Notes under the pieces: model-generated
Seen by the model: the letters and a program-made list of their open reading frames with translations, nothing else
What the model was told of the DNA's origin: nothing
The model's database searches: none
Part shown: one piece after another, positions 1 to 5,935 of the stretch
Numbering within the stretch: the stretch's first letter is position 1
How the letters are laid out: every line of letters begins with the position of its first letter
Source: Bacillota bacterium
GTDB taxonomy: Bacteria; Bacillota; Clostridia; Christensenellales; Aristaeellaceae
Assembly: GCA_023459675.1 (NCBI GenBank)
Contig: JAEWTC010000179.1
Coordinates: forward strand, 1-10,513
DNA length: 10,513 nucleotides
Direction: 5' to 3'
Position numbers and translations under genes: made by a program

Positions 1-27
1 TTTTCCCGCATACTGGAGGTTTACTGA

Positions 28-1200
28 TTGACAGGCTTTCTCATCCGCCGTTTTGTTGACCATCCCGACAACGTTTCCGACCGCCGGGTACGCGCCGCTT
101 ATGGTACGCTGGGCAGCGTAACGGGTATTGTGATCAACATTCTGCTTTCGGCCACCAAATTCACGGTCGGCCTTCTTTCCGGCTCGCTGGCGGTTACCGC
201 GGACGCCGTGAACAACCTTTCCGATTCCGCGGGTTCGCTGATGGCGCTGATCACGGTGCGCATGGCGGTTAAACCCAACGACAAAGCGCACCCCTTCGGC
301 CACGGGCGGCTGGAATACATCGGCGCGCTTGCCGTTGGCGTGCTGATTCTATTGGCGGGCGTGCAGCTGCTGATCGGCGGCGTAAAAGCCATCCTTCATC
401 CCGCCGCAGTGAGCATAAGCCTGCCGATGCTCCTGCTGATGCTCGCGTCGATTGCCGCGAAGTTCTGGCTTTTCTTCTATTACCGCTTCATCGCCCGCCG
501 GATTGACTCCATGACCCTCTTCGTCGCGGCCAAGGACAGCCTGAGCGACGTTCTGGCAACGAGCGCGGTGGTGGTCAGCATGCTGCTGCAGCTGCTGTGG
601 GGCTGGAAGACGGACGGCTACATCGGCGTCGTCGTTGCCCTGTTCGTACTGAAAACCGGTTATGACGTATGCAAGGATACCGTGGACAGCCTGCTGGGAG
701 GAAAGCCCGACGAGCATTTGGAAAAGGACGTCCGCCGCATCCTGCTGCAATATGACGATATCCGCGGCGTGCACGACCTGATTTTGCACGATTACGGCCC
801 CGGCCGCTGCATCGCGTCCGTACACGCGGAGGTGAGCGCCGCCGGCGATCTGGTGACCGTTCACGAATCCATTGACCGCGCCGAGCGCGAGATTCAAAAA
901 CAACTGGGGATCGAGGTCTGCATCCATATGGACCCCACCGTGACCGACGACCCGGCGATTAACGGCGCGCGGGAGAAAATGGCCGAACACCTGCGCGGCG
1001 TGGACAGCCGCCTGAGCCTCCACGATTTCCGCATGGTGCCCGGTGAGAAGCAGGTGAATCTGGTATTTGACTGCCTGCTGCCTGCCGATATGAAAAACAA
1101 AGACCAGCTGCTTGTAGACCTGAAGCGCTTCGCAAAACAGCTGGACCCCCGGTACGAGGTGGTCGTTCAGTTCGATACGGATTTCTCCTCGGAGCGCTGA
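28..1200 (+). CDS. Cation diffusion facilitator (CDF) family metal transporter, probable Mn2+ exporter
   Basis: A 390-residue inner-membrane divalent-cation/proton antiporter of the CDF family. The N-terminal part holds about six membrane segments (residues ~27-215) and the rest is a cytosolic ferredoxin-like domain, here extended by a second ~80-residue alpha/beta stretch (residues ~310-390). CDF landmarks visible are ADAVNNLSDSAGS in TM2, the HPFGHGRLEY loop at 88-97 and AAKDSLSD in TM5. The expected intramembrane site aligns as N62/D66 in TM2 and D170/D174 in TM5. This N-D-D-D set is known from MntE-type manganese exporters, whereas zinc transporters usually carry a His in TM5; Mn2+ is therefore the inferred substrate. 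The start is TTG, chosen because GGAGG at 15-19 lies 8 nt upstream. It directly abuts a TGA at 25-27 that may end an upstream gene outside the window. It converges with the condensing-enzyme gene. Confidence 0.93.
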   Translation: MTGFLIRRFVDHPDNVSDRRVRAAYGTLGSVTGIVINILLSATKFTVGLLSGSLAVTADAVNNLSDSAGSLMALITVRMAVKPNDKAHPFGHGRLEYIGALAVGVLILLAGVQLLIGGVKAILHPAAVSISLPMLLLMLASIAAKFWLFFYYRFIARRIDSMTLFVAAKDSLSDVLATSAVVVSMLLQLLWGWKTDGYIGVVVALFVLKTGYDVCKDTVDSLLGGKPDEHLEKDVRRILLQYDDIRGVHDLILHDYGPGRCIASVHAEVSAAGDLVTVHESIDRAEREIQKQLGIEVCIHMDPTVTDDPAINGAREKMAEHLRGVDSRLSLHDFRMVPGEKQVNLVFDCLLPADMKNKDQLLVDLKRFAKQLDPRYEVVVQFDTDFSSER

Positions 1201-1219
1201 CGGCGCATTACCGATACAG

Positions 1220-1247
1220 AAAAAGCCCGGGCGCATAACGCCCGGGC
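1220..1247 (-). terminator. Intrinsic terminator hairpin, minus strand (end of the 1456-2850 transcript)
   Basis: A 9-bp GC stem (gcccgggcg at 1225-1233 with cgcccgggc at 1239-1247) and 5-nt loop. On the minus strand it is followed by five U residues (complement of 1220-1224). On the plus strand it lacks a T-tract. It therefore works as a terminator only for leftward transcription, yet it lies about 210 bp beyond the stop of the gene it would serve. It is nearly identical to the hairpin at 1411-1438. Confidence 0.75.
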
Positions 1248-1251
1248 CAGA

Positions 1252-1406
1252 CCGCCGACAATCCCATTTGGAGGCGGGGTGATAACCTGTTTAAAAGGCC
1301 GCATATACTAGAAAGCAAGGGTGGTAAGGGGTTGAGCTTACTCGTTCGTAAGTGATACACCTTACCATCCCGTAGCTGACAACGTAGATGCGGCTTTTTC
1401 AACAGG
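1252..1406. repeat. Nested inverted-repeat element, candidate structured RNA or MITE-like insertion
   Basis: This 155-bp stretch is a set of nested dyads. The outer arms 1286-1304 and 1388-1406 match in 17 of 19 positions. The inner arms 1318-1329 and 1360-1371 share an exact 8-bp core (tggtaagg/ccttacca) extended by a G-U and two G-C pairs. The apex is a small hairpin, cttac 1337-1341 with gtaag 1348-1352. A separate hairpin, ccgcc 1252-1256 with ggcgg 1273-1277, lies to the left. The 3' arm of the outer stem runs into TTTTT at 1395-1399, so on the plus strand it resembles an RNA closed by its own terminator. I see no credible coding sequence. It could be a small RNA, a non-autonomous mobile element or a dispersed palindromic repeat; strand and function cannot be settled from one copy. 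Confidence 0.6.
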
Positions 1407-1410
1407 CTGA

Positions 1411-1438
1411 GCCCGGGCGCATTGCGCCCGGGCTTTTT
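1411..1438 (+). terminator. Intrinsic terminator, plus strand (end of the CDF transporter transcript)
   Basis: A 10-bp stem (gcccgggcgc 1411-1420 with gcgcccgggc 1424-1433), 3-nt loop and T5 tract at 1434-1438. It terminates rightward transcription, about 210 bp beyond the transporter stop. As a sequence it is almost the reverse complement of 1220-1247, and because each hairpin is itself palindromic the two can equally be read as a near-direct repeat of 23 bp with two differences. Confidence 0.85.
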
Positions 1439-1455
1439 GCATGCCGAATAGGGAG

Positions 1456-2850
1456 TTATCTCCCCAAATGCCGCAGAAGCTTCAGGTACCGTTCCTCGTC
1501 CGCCTGGCTGACGAGGATTTCCAGTTCCTCGTCGCCCATGACGGTGTTGCGGCCCTGCTCGTAGAGCGCGTCCACCTGCTCCTTCACGATTTTCACCAGC
1601 GCGTCCTGCTTGCCCAGCTTATGATCGTCCTTCAGGCGGAAGAACGCGTTAATCCAGTGCGCGACCCCGGCCAGCCCGGAATGGCTGTCCACCGATACCG
1701 TGGGCGGGCGGTTCAGGATCTTCGCGGTGTTGAAGATGTTGTAAATTTCCTCGTCCTTGAGCATACCGTCGGCATGGATGCCCGCGCGGGTTACGTTGAA
1801 ATGCCGCCCGACGAAGGGCTGGCGCGGGCTGATTTCGATGCCGATTTCCTTTTCCATGAATTCAGCGATTTCATCCACGGCGGTTAAATCCATCCCGCCG
1901 GTGGTGCCGCGCAGGCCCTGATATTCGATGGCCATGGCCTCCAGCGGGCAGTTGCCCGTGCGCTCGCCGATGCCCAGCAGCGAACAGTTGACGCTGGCGC
2001 AGCCGTACAGCCACGCGGTGCCCGCGTTGTTGACCACCTTATAGAAATCGTTATGCCCGTGCCATTCCAAAAGCTCGCTTGGAATTTGCGCATAATGGTT
2101 CAGGCCGTAGATAATGCCCTGCACGCTGCGGGGCAGCGCGGCGCCGGGATAGCTGACGCCGTAGCCCATGGTATCGCAGGCGCGCACCTTCACGGCGATG
2201 CCGCTTTCCGCCGAGAGCTGGCTGAGCTTTTCGGCAAACGGCAGCACGAAACCATAGAAATCGGCGCGGGTGATGTCCTCAAAGTGGCAGCGCGGGCGGA
2301 TGCCCTTGTCCATCGCGGCCTTGACGATGCCCAGGTATTGGTCCAGCGCCTGCGCGCGCGTCATTTTCATTTTCTTGAAAATATGATAATCGCTGCAGGA
2401 CACCAGGATGCCCGTCTCCTCCACGCCCGCGGACTTGACCAGATCAAAATCCGCAGGATTGGCGCGAATCCAGGTGGTGATTTCGGGGAACTGCAGGCCC
2501 TGCGCCTGGCACTCCTCCAGCGCTTCGCGGTCCTTTTTCGTATAAATGAAGAACTCGCTCTGGCGAACCAGGCCGTTGGGCCCGCCCAGGCGGGACAGCA
2601 GCTTAAACAGATGCGCGATCTGCTTGACGGTGAAGGGGCTTACGCTTTGCTGGCCGTCGCGGAAGGTGGTATCGGTCATCCAGATTTCATCGGGCATATT
2701 GATGGGCACGAGGCGGTTATTAAACGTGATCTTGGGAATGGAATCATAATCGAAAATCTCGCGGTACAGGTTGGGCTCCTGCACATCCTGCAGCTCATAG
2801 CGATATTTGGATTGGATCAACTGGTTGCTTCTGCGATTGAACTCAATCAT
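1456..2850 (-). CDS. DRE-TIM condensing enzyme of the homocitrate/2-isopropylmalate synthase family, candidate citrate (Re)-synthase
   Basis: A 464-residue cytosolic enzyme that joins acetyl-CoA to a 2-oxoacid by a Claisen-type condensation. The catalytic TIM barrel shows TTFRDGQQS (residues 61-69, with R64 and metal-binding D65), HGHND (264-268, metal ligands), GIGERTGN (293-300) and RAGIHADG (355-362). The protein ends about 100 residues after the last motif and lacks the C-terminal leucine-feedback domain of typical LeuA, which argues against ordinary isopropylmalate synthase. From memory, the blocks EIWMTDTTFRDGQQS and GILVSCSDYHIFKKMKMTR match the clostridial citrate (Re)-synthase group, which makes citrate from oxaloacetate in anaerobes lacking the usual Si enzyme. 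The family call is firm and the substrate inferred. The ATG at 2850 is preferred over an upstream in-frame TTG at 2892, because AGGGAG at 2860-2865 sits 9 nt before it. The aminotransferase lies upstream on the same strand, 251 bp away. Confidence 0.9.
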   Translation of the reverse strand: MIEFNRRSNQLIQSKYRYELQDVQEPNLYREIFDYDSIPKITFNNRLVPINMPDEIWMTDTTFRDGQQSVSPFTVKQIAHLFKLLSRLGGPNGLVRQSEFFIYTKKDREALEECQAQGLQFPEITTWIRANPADFDLVKSAGVEETGILVSCSDYHIFKKMKMTRAQALDQYLGIVKAAMDKGIRPRCHFEDITRADFYGFVLPFAEKLSQLSAESGIAVKVRACDTMGYGVSYPGAALPRSVQGIIYGLNHYAQIPSELLEWHGHNDFYKVVNNAGTAWLYGCASVNCSLLGIGERTGNCPLEAMAIEYQGLRGTTGGMDLTAVDEIAEFMEKEIGIEISPRQPFVGRHFNVTRAGIHADGMLKDEEIYNIFNTAKILNRPPTVSVDSHSGLAGVAHWINAFFRLKDDHKLGKQDALVKIVKEQVDALYEQGRNTVMGDEELEILVSQADEERYLKLLRHLGR

Positions 2851-2895
2851 ACTTCTCGTCTCCCTTTCGCGGACAGACCGCACCGCTGTCAAAAA

Positions 2896-3098
2896 TGTGG
2901 AAAACGCCGGGAAAACGTGCCGTTTTTGTGGAAAACGTGTGGGTTACGCACGATTTCGGTGAGGATTTCCACCGTCACGTTTTCCGCATCGGTGTGGAAA
3001 CGGGGTTTCGTCGGGCTGTAAATGAAGTATTTTCTGGGTTTGCCTGCGCCTGCGGCTGTGGAAAGATTACGGCAACCATGTGTAAAATCTGTGTAAAA
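2896..3098. other. Cluster of DnaA-box-like nonamers in an intergenic region
   Basis: The spacer between the two minus-strand metabolic genes carries four exact matches to the relaxed DnaA-box consensus TTWTNCACA, read as TGTGNAWAA on the plus strand: TGTGGAAAA at 2896-2904 and 2927-2935, and TGTGTAAAA at 3079-3087 and 3090-3098. Near matches with one mismatch occur at 2980-2988 (opposite orientation), 2993-3001 and 3057-3065. The three rightmost sites start 22 and 11 bp apart, which places them on one helical face. By chance a match in about 250 bp on both strands is expected roughly 0.02 times. No AT-rich unwinding element and no dnaA/dnaN neighbours are seen, so this looks more like a DnaA-binding or titration cluster than an origin. 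Another regulator reading the same repeats is possible. Confidence 0.4.
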
Positions 3099-3101
3099 CG
3101 G

Positions 3102-4301
3102 TCAGGTAAGACTCTCGACAAACGCGCGGATCCGGCGGACGCCCTCGATAATATTCTCCCGGGACAGCGCGTACGACAGCCTGCAGAAGCCCGGCGCATA
3201 GAACTCCGCACCCGGGACCACCGCCACCTTTTCATACTCCAAAAGCAGCTCGGCAAAGGTGGAGCAGCTATCGATCTGTTTGCCGTCCTTATGCTTGCCG
3301 ATCAGCCGTTTCACGTTCATCATCACATAGAACGCGCCGTCGGGCCGCAGGCAGGAAATTCCATCGATGGCGTTGAGGCCGTCCACAAGCGTGTCGCGGC
3401 GTTCCTTGAACACCTGGCACATGGCGTGCACCGATTCCTGCGACATAGTCAGGGCCGCGATGGACGCGAACTGGGCGGGCGTGTTGGGCGCGGAGGTCGC
3501 CTGGCTTTGGCAGGCTTCGATCGCCTTCATCACGTTTTTGGGGCCGGCGGCGTAGCCGATGCGGAAGCCCGTCATCGCGTAGGTTTTGCTGACGCCGTTG
3601 ATGACGATGGTGCGCTCCTTCACCTTTTCGCCGAGCGTTGCGATGGAGATGTTCTTCTCGCCGTTATAAAGCAAGTGCTCATAAATTTCATCGGTAATGA
3701 TATAGAAATCGCGTTCCACGGCCAAATAGGCCAGCGCCTGCAGATCGGCAAGCCCCCAGCAGCTGCCGTTGGGGTTGCTGGGCGAGGTCAGCATGAACGC
3801 CTTCGTTTTCGGGGTGACCACGGCCGCGATCGCGTCGGGCTTCAGCACGAAGTTATCTTCCTCCGTGGTTTGGGCAAACACCGGCACGCCTCCGCACATC
3901 TTGACCATTTCGGGATAGCTGACCCAGCAGGGCGTGGGGATGATGATCTCGTCCCCCTCGTTGATCAACGCGAAAAACGCGTTGAAAATGGAATGCTTCG
4001 CGCCGTTGGAAACGACGATCTGATCCACTTCATAGTCCAGCCCGTTCTCGTTCTTCAGTTTGTCTTTGATCGCCTTGCGCAGCTCCACCATACCCGCCGC
4101 GGCGGTATAACGGGTTTTCCCTGTATCCAGCGCAAGTTTCGCCGCGTCGCGGATGGAAACCGGCGTATCAAAATCCGGTTCTCCGCCTGCGAAGCCGATG
4201 ACTTTCTCACCGGCGGCTTTCATGGCGATCACCTTGGCGTTCAGGGCCAGCGTAGCGGATGGCGCGATCCCGGCGGCTTTCGTTGAAATACCCAAAGGCA
4301 T
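3102..4301 (-). CDS. Class I/II pyridoxal-phosphate aminotransferase, aspartate aminotransferase type
   Basis: A 399-residue cytosolic fold-type I transaminase, likely moving the amino group between aspartate and 2-oxoglutarate. The N-terminal substrate loop contains GFAGGEPDFDTP (37-48). The cofactor residues are N176 in SNPNG, D204 in DEIY, the Schiff-base lysine K239 in SKTYAMTGFRIGY and R247. The carboxylate-binding arginine is in the C-terminal PGFCRLSYALS block. The length is typical of the AspC/AspB gamma group. Start ATG at 4301 is supported by GGGGAGGG (4309-4316) 7 nt upstream; in-frame codons further upstream lie across the promoter and are not used. It has its own promoter at 4385-4413 and no obvious terminator before the DnaA-box-like region, so it may read through into the condensing enzyme. 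Exact amino donor specificity cannot be read from sequence. Confidence 0.93.
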   Translation of the reverse strand: MPLGISTKAAGIAPSATLALNAKVIAMKAAGEKVIGFAGGEPDFDTPVSIRDAAKLALDTGKTRYTAAAGMVELRKAIKDKLKNENGLDYEVDQIVVSNGAKHSIFNAFFALINEGDEIIIPTPCWVSYPEMVKMCGGVPVFAQTTEEDNFVLKPDAIAAVVTPKTKAFMLTSPSNPNGSCWGLADLQALAYLAVERDFYIITDEIYEHLLYNGEKNISIATLGEKVKERTIVINGVSKTYAMTGFRIGYAAGPKNVMKAIEACQSQATSAPNTPAQFASIAALTMSQESVHAMCQVFKERRDTLVDGLNAIDGISCLRPDGAFYVMMNVKRLIGKHKDGKQIDSCSTFAELLLEYEKVAVVPGAEFYAPGFCRLSYALSRENIIEGVRRIRAFVESLT

Positions 4302-4384
4302 ACCGTATCCCTCCCCAAAGATGGACTTGTTGGGCCTGCGTTTCCCTACAAAGCGCGCTGCGCACCCTGTATAAAACAATTTGC

Positions 4385-4413
4385 ATTATACCATGCGGGT
4401 TTATCTGCGTAAA
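4385..4413 (-). promoter_or_regulatory. Sigma-A type promoter with extended -10 for the aminotransferase
   Basis: On the minus strand TATAAT (4385-4390) is preceded by TGG, giving an extended -10, with a 17-bp spacer to TTTACG at 4408-4413 (4 of 6 matches to TTGACA). The predicted start of transcription is near 4378, leaving a leader of about 77 nt before the ATG. No riboswitch-like fold was recognised in that leader. Confidence 0.75.
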
Positions 4414-4423
4414 GAACAAAGCG

Positions 4424-4451
4424 TTTCAACGCCGTCGCTTTCTGGTATAAT
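4424..4451 (+). promoter_or_regulatory. Sigma-A type promoter with extended -10 for the TlpA-CcdA operon
   Basis: TATAAT at 4446-4451 preceded by TGG forms an extended -10 identical in nine bases to the one driving the divergent aminotransferase gene. The -35 is poor (TTTCAA at 4424-4429, 16-bp spacer), which the extended -10 may offset. Transcription should start near 4458, only ~18 nt before the ATG. A dyad, aaagcg 4418-4423 with cgcttt 4436-4441, spans the -35 and could be an operator, though it is short. Confidence 0.7.
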
Positions 4452-4475
4452 CATTTTTGAAAGGGGTGGATGTTT

Positions 4476-5135
4476 ATGCGTTCCATACTCAAAATACTGC
4501 TGAGCGTATTCCTCATCGTTGCATTGCTGCCCGTAGCAGCCCTGGCTGAAGACGGGAACGAGGCGGATGAAAACGAAAGTGAAGAGGCCGAAGTAGCCGA
4601 AGAGGCCGAAGGCCCGATCTATGTGCTGGATTACTTCGACGGTACCGCGCTTGACGTAAGCCAATACGAAGGCAAGGTGCTGTTTTTGAACTTCTTCACC
4701 GAGTGGTGCCCGTACTGCATGGAGGAAATGCCCGACATCAAGGCGATTTTCGACGCGTACGACCCCAACTCGCTGGCGATTGTCCTGATTCACCCGTGGG
4801 ACGGCGAAAACGCGGACAATACGGCTTCCGTGGTTGCGAAATACGGCCTGGAAGGCGTGTATACGGTGGAGGACGAGGATTTCACCCTGACCGGCATTGT
4901 GGGCGTTCCCGGATATCCCACGAGCGTTTTCATCGACGCGAACGGATATCTGAACTACGCGGTGGCAAGCAAGCTGGATTATGATACCATCGCCGGAGTG
5001 CTGAACGGCATGGGCGTTCCCCTGCGCGACGGCACGGTGCTGCCCGCGGCGTCGCCCGCCGGTTCCGCACCCTCCAACATCGCGCAGACCAACGCCGCGC
5101 CTGACGCAACAACCGGGGCGACCCCCAAGAACTGA
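4476..5135 (+). CDS. Exported TlpA/ResA-like thiol-disulfide oxidoreductase
   Basis: A 219-residue thioredoxin-fold protein acting outside the membrane. Residues 1-24 are a signal peptide or signal anchor (basic MRSILK start, hydrophobic core, ALA before the acidic stretch); there is no lipobox cysteine. Residues 25-45 are a very acidic linker (12 of 21 Asp/Glu) built partly from an 18-bp tandem repeat (13 bp identical at 4581-4593 and 4599-4611). The thioredoxin domain spans about 47-180, with active site WCPYC (W77-C81) and a cis-proline loop GYPTS (P148). The last ~30 residues are Ala/Pro/Thr-rich and probably disordered. WCPYC differs from the WCGPC of cytosolic thioredoxin and is seen in some TlpA/DsbE relatives. 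ATG at 4476 is preferred over the in-frame ATG at 4470, because GGGGTGG (4463-4469) would abut the latter but lies 6 nt before the former. It is co-transcribed with the CcdA gene 12 nt downstream, its likely electron donor. Confidence 0.9.
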   Translation: MRSILKILLSVFLIVALLPVAALAEDGNEADENESEEAEVAEEAEGPIYVLDYFDGTALDVSQYEGKVLFLNFFTEWCPYCMEEMPDIKAIFDAYDPNSLAIVLIHPWDGENADNTASVVAKYGLEGVYTVEDEDFTLTGIVGVPGYPTSVFIDANGYLNYAVASKLDYDTIAGVLNGMGVPLRDGTVLPAASPAGSAPSNIAQTNAAPDATTGATPKN

Positions 5136-5147
5136 GAGGGCTGACCG

Positions 5148-5837
5148 TTGTTTACGGCAAGCGCAGCGCAGGTTTCCCTTTGGGCTATGTTTTTCGGCGG
5201 CCTGGTGGCCTTCGTATCTCCGTGTGTCCTGCCGATGCTGCCCGTGTATGTGCTCTACCTTGTGGGCAGCGGTGCGGACGAGCGGAAAAGCGCCTGGCAA
5301 AGCGTGCTGCTCCGCTGCCTGGGGCTGGCGCTTGGGTTTATTCTGCTGTTCACGCTTATGGGCGCCGGCGCGGGGTTGATCGGCGGGGTGCTGAAAAATG
5401 CCGACCGTGGGACCCTGAACCTGGTGACCGGGGCACTGATGATCCTGTTCGGTTTATGGACGGCGGATTTGCTGCATTTGCAGGGCGTGAAAGCCCCGCG
5501 GTGGACGGAGCGCTTCAGCGCGCTGCGGCCTACGGGCTTCTTTTCGGCGCTGCTGTTCGGCGTGGTCATCTCGCTGAGCTGGACACCCTGCCTGACCCCC
5601 ATCCTGGCCAACGCTCTCATCCTGGCCGCGTCCAGCGCGACGGTAACCACGGGCATGATTTCGCTCGCGTTCTTCGCGCTGGGACTGTCGGTGCCGATGC
5701 TCCTGTTCATCGTGCTGTACCAGTTCCTGAAGAACGTGTTCGCGTGGCTTAGGGAACACCAGCCGCTGCTGCGCCGCATCGGCGGCATGCTGATGATCGC
5801 CTACGGCTTGTATCTGGTGCTGACGGCGGTCGTATAG
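5148..5837 (+). CDS. ccdA: CcdA/DsbD-type membrane thiol electron transporter
   Basis: A 229-residue polytopic membrane protein with six predicted membrane helices (about 8-40, 53-80, 88-108, 130-160, 168-195 and 208-228). CcdA proteins carry electrons from cytosolic thioredoxin across the membrane to extracytoplasmic thioredoxin-like partners. The two redox cysteines sit in pseudo-repeated helices: C26 in FVSPCVLPMLPVY and C148 in SWTPCLTPILANA. Length and topology are typical of free-standing CcdA rather than full DsbD, which has extra periplasmic domains. The start is TTG at 5148, with GAGGG (5136-5140) 7 nt upstream. It follows the TlpA-like gene by 12 nt, so the pair is one redox module. 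No cytochrome c maturation genes are nearby, so the targets need not be haem-binding proteins. Confidence 0.93.
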   Translation: MFTASAAQVSLWAMFFGGLVAFVSPCVLPMLPVYVLYLVGSGADERKSAWQSVLLRCLGLALGFILLFTLMGAGAGLIGGVLKNADRGTLNLVTGALMILFGLWTADLLHLQGVKAPRWTERFSALRPTGFFSALLFGVVISLSWTPCLTPILANALILAASSATVTTGMISLAFFALGLSVPMLLFIVLYQFLKNVFAWLREHQPLLRRIGGMLMIAYGLYLVLTAVV

Positions 5838-5890
5838 GGCTGAAACAGGCAGTAAGCACGGTAATAATTTACACATACTATTCAATACAG

Positions 5891-5923
5891 AAAAAACGCC
5901 CCGCGTACGCGGGGCGTTTCTTC
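5891..5923. terminator. Bidirectional intrinsic terminator between ccdA and nnr
   Basis: A perfect 26-bp palindrome at 5894-5919 with a core of acgccccgcg and cgcggggcgt, flanked by A6 on the left and a T-rich tttcttctg run on the right. It closes the rightward TlpA-CcdA operon and, with six U on the minus strand, the leftward proS-nnr operon. Confidence 0.9.
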
Positions 5924-5935
5924 TGTTGAAATGCT

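Noticed and set aside
1..27. C-terminal end of an upstream gene (frame ending in TGA at 25-27)
   Set aside because: Eight codons are too few to support a gene call, though the tight junction with the TTG start is compatible with an operon.
1208..1402. A 64-codon minus-strand open frame starting at TTG across the palindromic element
   Set aside because: It runs through both the nested dyads and the left terminator hairpin, has no good ribosome binding site and encodes no recognisable domain; structure explains the sequence better than coding.
1248..1410. Group II intron or complete insertion sequence
   Set aside because: The insert is only about 163 bp, has no transposase or reverse transcriptase and no recognisable group II domain V; at most a non-autonomous element.
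2887..2892. TTGACA on the minus strand as a -35 box for the condensing-enzyme gene
   Set aside because: No -10 lies 16-18 bp away (the site reads CGAAAG), and transcription would begin inside or after the ribosome binding site.
2851..3101. Chromosomal replication origin
   Set aside because: DnaA-like boxes are present, but there is no AT-rich unwinding region and no dnaA, dnaN or gyrB nearby; a non-origin DnaA cluster is the more modest reading.
2895..4286. A plus-strand open frame of 463 codons
   Set aside because: It is antisense to the aminotransferase, whose motifs are complete; its product has a shadow-type composition.
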